Below, piece after piece: positions 53,429 through 63,971 of a stretch of DNA of 64,000 bases. Within the stretch, counting starts at the first letter, position 1. Each line of letters opens with the position of its first letter. This stretch comes from Pseudomonas putida (GTDB taxonomy: Bacteria; Pseudomonadota; Gammaproteobacteria; Pseudomonadales; Pseudomonadaceae), in assembly GCF_030159595.1 (NCBI RefSeq), contig NZ_BSKJ01000006.1:186001-250000 (forward strand), read 5' to 3'. Below the pieces are notes generated by a model that saw nothing but the letters and a program-made list of their open reading frames with translations, ran no database searches and was not told where the DNA came from. The position numbers were made by a program, and so were the translations under genes.

Positions 53429-54157
53429 ATGCAGCAACGAACCCGCCCTCGCCCGATCAATTTCTGGCTGTACCTGGGCATACCCTTGGCGACCGCGCTG
53501 GCCTTGATCCTGCTGGAGCTGACGTCGATCGACATGGATGTGGCCAACCTGTTCTTCGACCCTGCCGCCGGGCAGTTCATTGGCCGTCACAGCTACTTGC
53601 TGGAAAACATCCTGCACGACCGGGTCAAGCAAGTGGTGATCTTGCTGGGGGTGCTTTCGCTGCTGACGTTTGCCGCCAGCTTCGTCTGGAAGCGCCTGTT
53701 CGGCTGGCGCCGCGAGCTGGGCTGCCTGGTGCTGGCACTGGGCCTGTCCACGGCGTTTGTCACGCCGTTGAAAAAGGTGACTCAGGTGCAGTGCCCATGG
53801 AGCCTGACCCAGTTTGGCGGCACGGAAACCTACAGCAAGTTGCTGGAACCACGGCCTGCTACCGACAAAGCCGGGCTGTGCTGGCCGGGTGGGCATGCAG
53901 CGACCGGCTTCTGCCTGTTTGGCCTGTTCTTCATGCTGCGTGATCGCAAGCCACGATTGGCGCGGGTGGCACTGGCGGTGGCATTTGTCGCCGGGTCGGT
54001 GCTGTCGGTGGGCAGGATGATGCAGGGGGCGCACTTCCTATCGCACAACGTGTGGACGGCAGTGTTCTGCTGGTTGATCGGGTTGGGGTCGTATTACCTG
54101 GTTCTGTATCGGCGGGGTGTGGTGGAAGCGCCAGCTGTCGAACGTAGCGTCGCCTGA
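53429..54157 (+). CDS. PAP2-family phosphatase (lipid phosphate type)
   Basis: A 242-residue inner-membrane protein with about six helices and the phosphatase triad on the periplasmic side: VQCPWSLTQFGG (motif 1 of the CPW subfamily), PGGHAATG (motif 2, His) and GRMMQGAHFLSH (motif 3, Arg and His). Such enzymes remove phosphate from undecaprenyl pyrophosphate, phosphatidyl-glycerol phosphate or lipid A. The position beside colRS and the ColR box suggest lipid A or other envelope-lipid remodelling. The exact lipid is not assigned. Confidence 0.88.
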   Translation: MQQRTRPRPINFWLYLGIPLATALALILLELTSIDMDVANLFFDPAAGQFIGRHSYLLENILHDRVKQVVILLGVLSLLTFAASFVWKRLFGWRRELGCLVLALGLSTAFVTPLKKVTQVQCPWSLTQFGGTETYSKLLEPRPATDKAGLCWPGGHAATGFCLFGLFFMLRDRKPRLARVALAVAFVAGSVLSVGRMMQGAHFLSHNVWTAVFCWLIGLGSYYLVLYRRGVVEAPAVERSVA

Positions 54158-54202
54158 CCGAGGGGCCGCTTTGCGGCCCCAATGGCCCTCACAGGGAAAA
54201 CG

Positions 54203-54236
54203 AAAAAGCCCCGGTTCTCACGAACCGGGGCTTTTT
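54203..54236. terminator. Bidirectional terminator between PAP2 and groEL
   Basis: AAAAAGCCCCGGTTC pairs with GAACCGGGGCTTTTT around a TCAC loop. It is symmetrical and serves both convergent units. A second hairpin (GGGGCCGC/GCGGCCCC) lies just after the PAP2 stop. Confidence 0.92.
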
Positions 54237-54260
54237 GATGGTGCGGAGGGTAAGGCTGGC

Positions 54261-55910
<1,650 letters not shown>

Positions 55911-55952
55911 TTAATCCTTGGAATTCTTTGGAGTAACGGGAAGTCGGGGAAA

Positions 55953-56246
55953 TCAGCCTTCGATAACGGCGAGGATTTCGTTCTCGGCCATGACCAGCAG
56001 GTCTTCGCCATCGACTTTCACGGTGTTGCTGCCCGAGTAAGGGCCGAAGACCACTTTGTCACCCACTTTCACGGCCAGCGCGCGAACTTCGCCGTTGTCC
56101 AGGATGCGACCGGTGCCGACGGCAACAACTTCACCGCGGTTTGGTTTTTCAGCGGCCGAACCCGGCAGGACGATACCGCCAGCGGTTTTCGATTCTTCTT
56201 CGCTGCGGCGGATAACGACGCGGTCATGCAGAGGACGAAGCTTCAT
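55953..56246 (-). CDS. groES: GroES co-chaperonin (Hsp10)
   Basis: The 97-residue lid of the GroEL chamber. The mobile loop is [14 protein letters not shown] (about 17-30). The start [10 protein letters not shown] at 56244-56246 follows GGGAGAG. It heads the groESL operon behind a heat-shock-type promoter. Confidence 0.98.
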   Translation of the reverse strand: MKLRPLHDRVVIRRSEEESKTAGGIVLPGSAAEKPNRGEVVAVGTGRILDNGEVRALAVKVGDKVVFGPYSGSNTVKVDGEDLLVMAENEILAVIEG

Positions 56247-56394
56247 TGTCGATCTCTCCCAAATTGTGGTTTTCATCGGCCGGTATCGACACCGGCGGGT
56301 AGATGCGGTCCGGCGTAGCCGGGGGTGGCCCGCAATGGGCGAACCACCTGTGTCATGTCTGGCGTTTCCACCAGAAACCTTGCGGTGACCACAT

Positions 56395-56422
56395 ACATGA
56401 GGCCGCCATATTCAATTACAAG
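56395..56422 (-). promoter_or_regulatory. Sigma-32-like heat-shock promoter of groESL
   Basis: On the minus strand CTTGTAA (56422-56416) and CCTCATGT (56402-56395) are separated by 13 bases. They resemble the heat-shock consensus (CTTGAAA, CCCCATNT). The expected start is near 56388, giving a leader of about 140 bases to groES. Confidence 0.55.
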
Positions 56423-56453
56423 GCTTGTTTCAGAAAATTTTTCATTAGCCCAC

Positions 56454-56482
56454 AAACCGGGGGCCGCAAAGCGGCCCCCGGT
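56454..56482 (-). terminator. fxsA terminator
   Basis: AACCGGGGGCCGC pairs with GCGGCCCCCGGTT around AAA, three bases after the fxsA stop on the minus strand, with only two T residues following. It separates fxsA from the groESL promoter. Confidence 0.7.
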
Positions 56483-56484
56483 TC

Positions 56485-56946
56485 TTACTTGTCGCGGCGC
56501 TCGTACTCGCCTTCGATCACATTCGGACGGTGACCGCTTTCACGCGGCTGCGCCTGGAACGGGTCGTCCTGGAACGCACGCTGGCGCATCGCCTGGGCTT
56601 CGGCACGCTCGCGCATTTTGCGCGCGGCCAAGTGGCGGGTGAACGGCAACAGGCACAGCAGGCCCAGCACGTCGCTGATGAAGCCTGGCAGCAGCAGCAG
56701 GCCGCCACCGACGGCCAGCATCATGCCCTGGAACATGTCCTCGGCGGGCAGCTCGCCACGCTGCAGGCTTTCACGGGCGCGCAGTGCGGTGGCCAGGCCG
56801 GCCACGCGCATCACCAACACACCCAGGGCGGAGCCGGCGATGATCAGCAGCAGCGCCGGGAAGAACCCGATGGCCGCGCTGACCTTCACGAAGACGAACA
56901 GCTCCAGCACGGGAAACAGCAGAAGCAACAGTAGAAAAGCACGCAT
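56485..56946 (-). CDS. fxsA: FxsA-family membrane protein
   Basis: A 153-residue inner-membrane protein with about three hydrophobic segments in the first 105 residues and a charged cytoplasmic tail. The family motif FPVLELFVFVKV is followed by GVLVMRVAG and LLLLPGFISDVLGLLCLLP. In E. coli, excess FxsA blocks phage T7 exclusion by F plasmid. The ATG at 56944-56946 is preferred over the preceding TTG; GAGGATT lies upstream. Its place upstream of groES is conserved in pseudomonads. Confidence 0.9.
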   Translation of the reverse strand: MRAFLLLLLLFPVLELFVFVKVSAAIGFFPALLLIIAGSALGVLVMRVAGLATALRARESLQRGELPAEDMFQGMMLAVGGGLLLLPGFISDVLGLLCLLPFTRHLAARKMRERAEAQAMRQRAFQDDPFQAQPRESGHRPNVIEGEYERRDK

Positions 56947-57013
56947 CAAAGCAATCCTCGTTGGAAGACAACCTTCCTGTCAGACCAACAGATGGATGCG
57001 TGTGCTCGGTTTT

Positions 57014-57745
57014 TCAACCCTCGACGTCTGTCGCAACCGGCCACTGGTCGGCGCGCGCCAGCAAAACAAGGGCTTCGCGGACTTGTGTCGGCGTGTTGCA
57101 AATACTGGGGAAAGGCAACCAGTGCACCGCCTGGCCAATGCGCAGGTGCATGCCTTCGCTGTCTACACCCACCATTTGCGCCGGCGAATGGCGCGGCAAA
57201 TCGGTCAGTTCCACATAGTGGGCGATGGCATTGGCGTGGTCACTGTTCATGTGCTCGACCATGCTCGCCTCGGCCTTGCCAGCGAACGGGTTGGCCAAGG
57301 TCACCTGGTCGAGCCAGTGGATCGCGCCAAAGCCGCCAATGTAGCGATGCCGCACGGGCTGCAAGACCCAGAAGTCGAAATCGTGTGCCTTGTGATAGTT
57401 GGCAGCGTCCGGGAAGTAGCGGTAGTAGCGTTCGGCAGCCGCCTCGACAGCCGCTTCGTCGACCAGCTTGTGCGCTTCGGCCATCACGGTCAGGCGCCCC
57501 ACGGCTTGCACATCTTCAGCTTCGCGCTCCCCCACCAGCAGCGAGCACTTGGGGTCTTTCTGCAGGTTGTGGGTGTGCTGGGCGATGCGGCTGATGAGGA
57601 TCAGCGGGTTGCCGTGGGCGTCCAGGCAGTAGGGCACGACCGAGCCGAAGGGGTAGCCGGGCATCGACTTGGAATGGGTCGAGAGCACGCCGCGGTATTC
57701 CTTGAGCAGCAGTTCCCGGGCGGGGCGAATGGCGTTGGTACTCAC
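57014..57745 (-). CDS. HugZ/pyridoxamine-5'-phosphate-oxidase-fold protein with DUF2470
   Basis: A 243-residue protein. Residues about 5-145 form a split beta-barrel (PNPOx fold) with GYPFGSVVPYCLD and LISRIAQHTHNLQKDPKCSLLVGE. Residues 155-243 match the C-terminal DUF2470 domain (VEHMNSDHANAIAHYVEL), which in HugZ helps bind heme. Some homologues are heme-degrading enzymes, others flavin proteins, so heme oxygenase activity is only possible. The start is GTG at 57743-57745 after a GGAG sequence. Confidence 0.85.
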   Translation of the reverse strand: MSTNAIRPARELLLKEYRGVLSTHSKSMPGYPFGSVVPYCLDAHGNPLILISRIAQHTHNLQKDPKCSLLVGEREAEDVQAVGRLTVMAEAHKLVDEAAVEAAAERYYRYFPDAANYHKAHDFDFWVLQPVRHRYIGGFGAIHWLDQVTLANPFAGKAEASMVEHMNSDHANAIAHYVELTDLPRHSPAQMVGVDSEGMHLRIGQAVHWLPFPSICNTPTQVREALVLLARADQWPVATDVEG

Positions 57746-57836
57746 TTGGGGATGGCTCCTGGCAGCGGACTGGATGGGGACAAGATAAGCATTATCAGTT
57801 CCAGTGCCAATGGGGCTGCTGCGCAGCCCCGTCGAT

Positions 57837-58847
57837 TTACCAGGTCACGCCGAAGCCAGCGGTATAGCGGGTCTTGTCCAGATCGCTCTCACGCGTGCCA
57901 GAGATGATGTCCTTCTCCGCCTTGAGGTTCAGCGAAGCCCACTCGGTGACCTTGTAGCGCAAGCCAACTTCCGCATCCAGCGAGTAATTGGCCACGCCAC
58001 CCAGTGGCTTGGCGAACTCGCCGTTGGTGAACAGTTGCACGTTCTTGCCGATCAGGTAGCGGGTGTAGTCCCACTTCACCGCTGCGGAATAGAAGTTGTC
58101 TTTGGCGCCGTCCTGGTACTCGAAGTCGGTACGGTTGACCAGGGAGCCCAGCGAGAACGCCCCCAACTCGTCGTCCCAGAACTGGTAACCCGGGCCGGTA
58201 CCCACGGTGCGCTGGCGAGCCAGGTCTTCGATGCGGTCCCGCTTGTATTCCGCTCGGCCCTGCCAGAACCACTTCTCGGTCATGAAGCGGTCCAGCGCGT
58301 ACTCGGCGCTCCAGTTATCGGTGGTGGTGACATCGTCCTTGGTTTCGCGGTTGTACTCACCTTCGGCGTTGTGCCGCCAGCGGCCATGGCGGGCGGTGGT
58401 CTTGAAGCCAACGTCGTAATCGTCGGTGTCGTTCTCGGCGCGCTTGTAGTCCAGAGCCACATCGACGTTGCCTTTCCACACGAAGTCCTCGACCAGCGGC
58501 TTGGGCTTCATGATCTGCTCGATGCTGGCCAGTTCCACGGTCTTGGGCGCTTCGCCATTGGCCAAGGTCACCTTGCCAGGCTCGGCGGCCTTCAGCGACT
58601 TGGCCTTCTCACCGTTGTAGGCGTCCTGCTTGACCAGCATTTCCTGGTCGCTCTCCAGGGTCTGGACCTCTTTCCAGTCCAGGGCGATGGACCCGCCGTA
58701 AGGGGTTTCCAGCAGCAGCTTGCCGCCGTCGAACACTTTGATCTTGCCGCTGAGCCGGTCACCGTTCTTCATCCACACGGTGTCGGCGAACACCGGGGCG
58801 GCGCACAGGGAAGCAGCTAGCAGGCACAACAAGGATCTAGAATACAT
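57837..58847 (-). CDS. DUF481 outer-membrane beta-barrel protein
   Basis: A 336-residue protein with a signal peptide (about 1-21, cut after VFA). Residues 25-110 form a small SH3-like N-terminal domain (WMKNGDRLSGKIKVFDGG). Residues 125-336 are amphipathic beta strands typical of DUF481 porin-like barrels, and the C-terminus is the outer-membrane sorting signal ending FGVTW. The ATG at 58845-58847 gives a canonical signal peptide; its ribosome site is weak. Function unknown. Confidence 0.86.
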   Translation of the reverse strand: MYSRSLLCLLAASLCAAPVFADTVWMKNGDRLSGKIKVFDGGKLLLETPYGGSIALDWKEVQTLESDQEMLVKQDAYNGEKAKSLKAAEPGKVTLANGEAPKTVELASIEQIMKPKPLVEDFVWKGNVDVALDYKRAENDTDDYDVGFKTTARHGRWRHNAEGEYNRETKDDVTTTDNWSAEYALDRFMTEKWFWQGRAEYKRDRIEDLARQRTVGTGPGYQFWDDELGAFSLGSLVNRTDFEYQDGAKDNFYSAAVKWDYTRYLIGKNVQLFTNGEFAKPLGGVANYSLDAEVGLRYKVTEWASLNLKAEKDIISGTRESDLDKTRYTAGFGVTW

Positions 58848-58999
58848 AAGCGGACTACGGGTTCGATTTGACGAAAAAAGCCGGGCATTATCCAGATACC
58901 GACGACCAGAGCAAGGACAGACCGAGCGTATGCCGTTGAGTTCAACTCTCATTTGCCGGACCACCGGTCCGTTTTCATCTGCAGCCCAAGGGGGGCGTG

Positions 59000-59353
59000 A
59001 TGTCTGATGGATATGAGCACGCCCTCGAATCCGCCGAGGGCCGACGAACGGCGCTATATTCAGTACTGGGGCAGGTCCCATCCGGCAAGGTGGTGAGTTA
59101 TGGCCAACTGGCCGAACTGGCGGGCCTCGGCCGCGCGGCGCGCTGGGTCGGGCGCACACTCGGACAGTTGCCTGCGGACACCCGTTTGCCCTGGCACCGG
59201 GTGCTCGGCGCAGGTGGCCGGCTGAGCCTGGCATTGGGTACCCCGTCGGGGGATGAACAAAGGGCGCGATTGCGCGCGGAAGGTGTCAATGTAACCAACA
59301 ATCGTGTGGATATGACGCGCCATGGCTGGCGCCCAATGGAGCACAGCGGTTAG
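59000..59353 (+). CDS. atl: Alkyltransferase-like protein (ATL)
   Basis: A 117-residue relative of O6-methylguanine-DNA methyltransferase in which the catalytic Cys is replaced: PWHRV at residues 64-68 instead of PCHRV (Trp65). ATL proteins flip and bind O6-alkylguanine and pass it to nucleotide excision repair. The helix-turn-helix with YGQLAELAGLGRAARWVGRTL and the Arg finger (Arg48/Arg52 region) are intact. ATG at 59000 is chosen; a GTG one codon earlier is also possible. It precedes ampG by 43 bases. Confidence 0.9.
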   Translation: MSDGYEHALESAEGRRTALYSVLGQVPSGKVVSYGQLAELAGLGRAARWVGRTLGQLPADTRLPWHRVLGAGGRLSLALGTPSGDEQRARLRAEGVNVTNNRVDMTRHGWRPMEHSG

Positions 59354-59396
59354 AGTGCGCGCTTTGTTTTCGCAAACTTGAGGCAGATGTTGGCCC

Positions 59397-60944
59397 ATGC
59401 CCCGTAAAACCTGGCGCGCTGCGCTTGCTGCCTATGCCAGCCCGTCAACCTTGGTACTTTTGCTACTCGGTTTCGCCGCCGGCCTGCCCTACATGCTGGT
59501 GTTCTCGACACTGTCGGTGTGGTTGCGCGAAGCGGGCGTAGCCCGTGAAACCATTGGTTACGCCAGCCTGATCGGCCTGGCCTACGCCTTCAAATGGGTG
59601 TGGTCGCCGCTGCTCGACCAATGGCGCCTGCCGCTGCTTGGTGGCCTGGGGCGCCGACGCTCCTGGCTGCTGCTGTCGCAAGCGCTGGTGGTCATCGGCC
59701 TGGTCGGCATGAGCCTGTGCGATCCGCAACAACATCTGTCATGGCTGATCGCCATGGCCGTGCTGGTGGCCTTCGCCTCGGCAACCCAGGACATTGCCGT
59801 CGACGCCTACCGTCTGGAAATCGCTGACGACCAGCGCCAGGCCGCGCTCGCAGCCAGCTACATGGCTGGCTACCGGGTAGCAGCCCTGCTCGCCACCGCG
59901 GGTGCCCTGTTCTTCGCCGAGTGGTTCGGTTCAACCGGCTTCAGCTACCTGCACAAGGCCTGGGCCGGCACTTATGTGATGTTCGGGGTGATGATGGTGC
60001 CCGCCCTGTTCACCACCTTGGTCATGCGCGAACCGCCAGTGCCCATGCGTACCCAGCTTTCGGCAGCACGCTACGGGCTGGTGCATCAGATGGCCTCGGT
60101 GTTCGTGCTGATCATTCTGCTGGTGTCGGTACCTGCCAGCTTCACGCAGATGTTCAACACCGGCTGGTCCACTGTCATCTCGGGTGACGCCACACCGCTT
60201 GACCTGCTGCTGGAAGACCGTGCCTTCCTGCGTCTGATCCTTTATGTGCTGCTGACCTGGGCGTGCCTGTCGAGCCTCGGCCGTCGCGGCCTGGCCCCCG
60301 TGCTGACCCCGGTCAACGACTTCATCGCCCGCTACCGCTGGCAGGCACTGCTGCTGCTCGGCCTGATCGCTACCTATCGCATGTCGGACACCGTGATGGG
60401 CGTCATGGCCAACGTGTTCTACATCGACATGGGCTTCACCAAAGACCAGATCGCCAGCGTCAGCAAGATCTTCGGCCTGATCATGACCTTGGTCGGCGCC
60501 GGGGTCGGTGGGCTGCTGATCGTGCGCTTCGGCATCATGCCGATCCTGTTCATCGGCGGCGTAGCGTCAGCCGGCACCAACATCCTGTTCCTGATGCTGG
60601 CCGATATGGGCCCGAACCTGGAAATGCTGGTGGTGACCATCTCGCTGGACAACTTCAGCTCCGGCATGGCCACCTCGGCCTTCGTTGCCTACCTGTCGAG
60701 CCTGACCAACCTGAAGTTTTCGGCAACCCAATATGCGCTGCTCAGCTCGATCATGCTGTTATTGCCAAGGTTGATCGGTGGGTATTCGGGCGTCATGGTG
60801 GAGAAGTTCGGTTACCACGACTTCTTCCTGATTACCGCATTGCTGGGTGTGCCTACGCTGATCCTGATCGCCCTGCAGTGGCGCCAGGAAGCTGGGCGGG
60901 GTACGCCGGTGGCAGAGGAAGGATCAGCGGCCGAGCGCCCCTGA
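59397..60944 (+). CDS. ampG: AmpG muropeptide permease
   Basis: Imports anhydromuropeptides from the periplasm for cell-wall recycling and is needed for AmpR-dependent beta-lactamase induction. The 515-residue MFS protein has about 12-14 helices, beginning GFAAGLPYMLVFSTLSVWLREAG and including SATQDIAVDAYRLEIAD. The ATG at 59397 is the natural start. An inverted REP pair follows. Confidence 0.92.
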   Translation: MPRKTWRAALAAYASPSTLVLLLLGFAAGLPYMLVFSTLSVWLREAGVARETIGYASLIGLAYAFKWVWSPLLDQWRLPLLGGLGRRRSWLLLSQALVVIGLVGMSLCDPQQHLSWLIAMAVLVAFASATQDIAVDAYRLEIADDQRQAALAASYMAGYRVAALLATAGALFFAEWFGSTGFSYLHKAWAGTYVMFGVMMVPALFTTLVMREPPVPMRTQLSAARYGLVHQMASVFVLIILLVSVPASFTQMFNTGWSTVISGDATPLDLLLEDRAFLRLILYVLLTWACLSSLGRRGLAPVLTPVNDFIARYRWQALLLLGLIATYRMSDTVMGVMANVFYIDMGFTKDQIASVSKIFGLIMTLVGAGVGGLLIVRFGIMPILFIGGVASAGTNILFLMLADMGPNLEMLVVTISLDNFSSGMATSAFVAYLSSLTNLKFSATQYALLSSIMLLLPRLIGGYSGVMVEKFGYHDFFLITALLGVPTLILIALQWRQEAGRGTPVAEEGSAAERP

Positions 60945-60966
60945 GAGACGTCTACAGCCTGTAATG

Positions 60967-61060
60967 GCCTCTTCGCGGGCTTGCCCGCTCCCACAAGGTG
61001 CTGCACAGGTTTTGGAGACCGTGCGATACCTGTAGGAGCGGGCAAGCCCGCGAAGAGGCC
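60967..61060. repeat. Inverted REP pair after ampG
   Basis: Arms at 60967-60995 and 61031-61060 are reverse complements with small differences. The core GCGGGCTTGCCCGC is palindromic like the others. It lies between the convergent ampG and exporter genes. Confidence 0.88.
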
Positions 61061-61077
61061 GGTACAGGTAATAGCGA

Positions 61078-62322
61078 TTACTGAGTAACAGCCCCTTCCC
61101 CAGAGCGCCCGCCTACCACAAACCACAGCGGCCACAGCGCCAATGCCCCCGCCACCCCTGCCGCCAAGGCGAAGTGCAGCAAGCTGGCCCCGGCCCCGAT
61201 CATGGCCAGCACTGCCCCGCCCAGCCCCAGCAAGGCAATGGTGATCATCCCCAACATGGCCGAGACCAGGCCCTTGCTCTGTTCGCTGGAGAACAACGTC
61301 ATGCGGTACAGCACCGCGTTGGCCACACCCAGCCCCAGCGCGTACAGCGACATGCCCGCCACCACGCTGGTCACACTCGGCCAGTACCAGGTCGCCAGCA
61401 CCATCAGGCACAGGCCAGCCAGATAAGGCCACAGCGCGCCTCGCACCAAGGCCGGCAGCGGGTAGCGGTCGGCGATGCGGTTGATGATCAGGTTGCCAAG
61501 GATCAGCCCGCCGAATACTGGCAGCTGCCACAAGGCATATTCCAGGGTGCTGAGCCCTTCATCGTGAATCAGCAGTACCGGCGACAGGCCGATCCAGCCA
61601 ATCAGCGGCAAACCGACCAGGCCCAGGGCAGCGCTACCAGCAACGAAGCGGCGGTTGGCCAGCAACTGACCATAACCGGCCAGCAGCGGCAGCAGGTGGA
61701 TCGGCGTGAACGCCAGGCGCGAGCCGTCACGGCGCTCCACACCGAGGGTTTCCGGCATCAGGCGGTACAACAGCACCCAGGCCAGCACCGCGCCGATGGC
61801 AAAGGCCACGAACAGCCAGCGCCAATCCAGCCACTGCAGCAGCAATGTACCCACCAGCGGCCCCAGCAAGGGTGACAGCAAGGCGATGTTGGCCAGCAAA
61901 GCCATCATGCGCACGGCATCAGCCTCGCTGAACGCTTCATTCAGGGCCGGGTAGCTGACCGTGACCACGAAGCCCAGGCCAATACCCTGTAGCAGGCGCA
62001 GCACGTTGAACAAGCCAATGTCGTGGACCCAGAAGGTGGCCAGGCAGGCCAGGCCGAAGAACGTGCAGCCAATCAGCAGCAGCGGGCGCCGGCCATATCG
62101 GTCGGCCAGCGGGCCAATCAGCCATTGCAGCACCACGCCCCCCAACAGGTACAGGTTGAGGGCATGGGGGATGTATTCAGGGCTGGCGTTCAGGTCGCCT
62201 ACCACCACTGGCATGGCCGGCATGACCGCGTCGCTGGCCAGGTAGGTCAACAGCTCGAACAGGGCCAGGGTGAGGCCGAACAGCAAGGCGCGCAGGGGGG
62301 TGATGTAGAGCAGTGGTTTCAT
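61078..62322 (-). CDS. MdfA-like multidrug MFS exporter
   Basis: A 414-residue drug/H+ antiporter of the DHA1 group with 12 helices. TM1 contains an acidic residue in LALFELLTYLASDAVMPAM, like the substrate-binding Glu of MdfA, and the TM2-TM3 loop is IGPLADRYGRRPLLLIG. Substrates likely include lipophilic cations; the exact spectrum is unknown. Its stop lies 18 bases from the REP pair. Confidence 0.87.
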   Translation of the reverse strand: MKPLLYITPLRALLFGLTLALFELLTYLASDAVMPAMPVVVGDLNASPEYIPHALNLYLLGGVVLQWLIGPLADRYGRRPLLLIGCTFFGLACLATFWVHDIGLFNVLRLLQGIGLGFVVTVSYPALNEAFSEADAVRMMALLANIALLSPLLGPLVGTLLLQWLDWRWLFVAFAIGAVLAWVLLYRLMPETLGVERRDGSRLAFTPIHLLPLLAGYGQLLANRRFVAGSAALGLVGLPLIGWIGLSPVLLIHDEGLSTLEYALWQLPVFGGLILGNLIINRIADRYPLPALVRGALWPYLAGLCLMVLATWYWPSVTSVVAGMSLYALGLGVANAVLYRMTLFSSEQSKGLVSAMLGMITIALLGLGGAVLAMIGAGASLLHFALAAGVAGALALWPLWFVVGGRSGEGAVTQ

Positions 62323-62396
62323 GATGGCGTATCGGGTGTGGCGGCTGGGGTCAGGCTATATGCCAGAAATGGCGGGATATTGCTGTGAACAAGTGT

Positions 62397-62423
62397 AAAA
62401 ACCGGGGCCTTGCGCCCCGGTTT
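62397..62423 (-). terminator. mscS terminator
   Basis: On the minus strand AAACCGGGGC-GCAAG-GCCCCGGTTTTT forms a stem with five T residues (broken here for length), ten bases after the mscS stop. Confidence 0.88.
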
Positions 62424-62432
62424 CAATGCGGT

Positions 62433-63272
62433 TTACTGCGTTGCAGTCTCCTGCACCACACGAATCACCCGCTGCGGGAACGGAATGTCGATACCTTCGG
62501 CCTTCAACCGGTCGCGTGCATGCTCGTTGAGCATGAACATGATGTCCCAGTAGTCGGCAGTCTTGACCCACAGGCGCAACGACACAGTGATCGAGCTGTC
62601 ACCCAGGGTCGAAATCACCGCTTGCGGTGCCGGGTCGGGCAGCACGCGTGGATCTTGCGCCAGCTTCAGCAGCACGTTGCGGGCCTTTTGCAGGTCAGCC
62701 TCATAGTCCACGCCCACATCGAACACCACCTTGCGCGTCGGCTGGCGGTTGGTGTTGGTAATGATGCCGTTGGACAGGCTGCCGTTGGGCATGATCACCG
62801 TCTTGTTGTCACCGGTGCGCAGCACCGTATGGAAGATCTGGATGCTGTCGACGGTACCGGATACGCCTTGCGCCTCGATCCAGTCACCGATGCGGAACGG
62901 GCGGAACATCAGAATCAGCACACCACCGGCGAAGTTCGCCAGGCTGCCCTGCAACGCCAAGCCGATGGCCAGGCCCGCGGCACCGATGGCGGCAACGAAC
63001 GAGGTGGTCTCGATGCCGATCATCGACGCCACGCTGACGAACAGCAGCACCTTCAGCACAATGTTCGACAAGGTGCTGATAAACCCTTGCAGGGCCGCGT
63101 CGGCGCGCAACCCGGCCAGCTTGCCAAGGCGGGCACTGACCCGGTTGATCAGCCACCAGCCAATGGCCAGTGTCAGCAGCGCCAACAGCAAACGGCTGCC
63201 GTACTGCATGATCAACGGGATCCACGTCTGGGACTGGCGAACGAGCTGATCGACTTCAGCGTTCAAATCCAT
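62433..63272 (-). CDS. mscS: MscS-family small mechanosensitive channel
   Basis: A 279-residue heptameric stretch-activated channel protecting against osmotic downshock. Three membrane helices lie before residue 125, with the pore-lining TM3 containing AAIGAAGLAIGLALQGSLAN. A beta domain starts at FRIGDWIEAQG and a C-terminal domain follows. AGGAG is six bases before the ATG at 63270-63272; the earlier in-frame ATG (63276-63278) overlaps that site and is unlikely. Confidence 0.92.
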   Translation of the reverse strand: MDLNAEVDQLVRQSQTWIPLIMQYGSRLLLALLTLAIGWWLINRVSARLGKLAGLRADAALQGFISTLSNIVLKVLLFVSVASMIGIETTSFVAAIGAAGLAIGLALQGSLANFAGGVLILMFRPFRIGDWIEAQGVSGTVDSIQIFHTVLRTGDNKTVIMPNGSLSNGIITNTNRQPTRKVVFDVGVDYEADLQKARNVLLKLAQDPRVLPDPAPQAVISTLGDSSITVSLRLWVKTADYWDIMFMLNEHARDRLKAEGIDIPFPQRVIRVVQETATQ

Positions 63273-63386
63273 ATTCATCTCCTGATGCCTGAAGGCATGT
63301 ACACGGTAAAACCGGCCGCAATCCGCAACGCGGCCATGGAACCGATGGACATCATTTGGCCATCGGGGTTCCGGGCATTGCCTGCA

Positions 63387-63872
63387 TCAGTCGCGGAAGT
63401 TGTTGAACTGCAGCGGCATGTCGAATTCCTTGGTGCGCAGCAGGGCAATGGCTTCCTGCAGGTCGTCACGCTTCTTGCCGGTGACGCGCACCTGCTCGCC
63501 CTGGATGGCGGCCTGCACTTTCAGCTTGCCATCCTTGATGGTGGCGACGATCTTCTTGGCCAGGTCCTTGTCGATGCCTTCGCGGAACTTGGCTTCCTGT
63601 TTCTTTTCCTTGCCCGAAGGATACGGGTCTTTGGTTTCCAGGCACTTCACGTCGATCTTGCGCTTGACCAGCGCCAGGCGCAGGATTTCCAGCATCGCTT
63701 CGAGCTGGAACTCTTCTTCGGCAGTGAGCATCACGGTCTGATCTTTGTCCTTGAACTCGAAGGTGCCCTTGCCCTTGAGGTCATAGCGGCGGTCCAGTTC
63801 CTTGATGGCGTTGTCGACCGCGTTCTGCACTTCGTGCTTGTCCAGTTCCGATACCACGTCGAACGAAGGCAT
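63387..63872 (-). CDS. yajQ: YajQ-family nucleotide-binding protein
   Basis: A 161-residue two-domain protein (UPF0234) beginning [20 protein letters not shown], with the conserved [12 protein letters not shown] and EGEQVRV-type segments. It was first linked to RNA/nucleotide binding and later, in Xanthomonas, to cyclic di-GMP binding as a transcriptional cofactor. GGGAGAA precedes the ATG at 63870-63872. Its c-di-GMP role here is inferred only from the family. Confidence 0.93.
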   Translation of the reverse strand: MPSFDVVSELDKHEVQNAVDNAIKELDRRYDLKGKGTFEFKDKDQTVMLTAEEEFQLEAMLEILRLALVKRKIDVKCLETKDPYPSGKEKKQEAKFREGIDKDLAKKIVATIKDGKLKVQAAIQGEQVRVTGKKRDDLQEAIALLRTKEFDMPLQFNNFRD

Positions 63873-63971
63873 GGTTGTTCTCCCAAAATAAAAGCGCGCT
63901 CGGCTGAAGATGGAGCGCGCTGGGTTTGACGGTTAAAATGCGGGCTCATTATAACGGGTTGCGAAACGCAT

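Noticed and set aside
57812..57830. Terminator after the DUF481 gene
   Set aside because: GGGGCTGC/GCAGCCCC can pair, but no T tract follows on the minus strand, so it was not listed as a feature.
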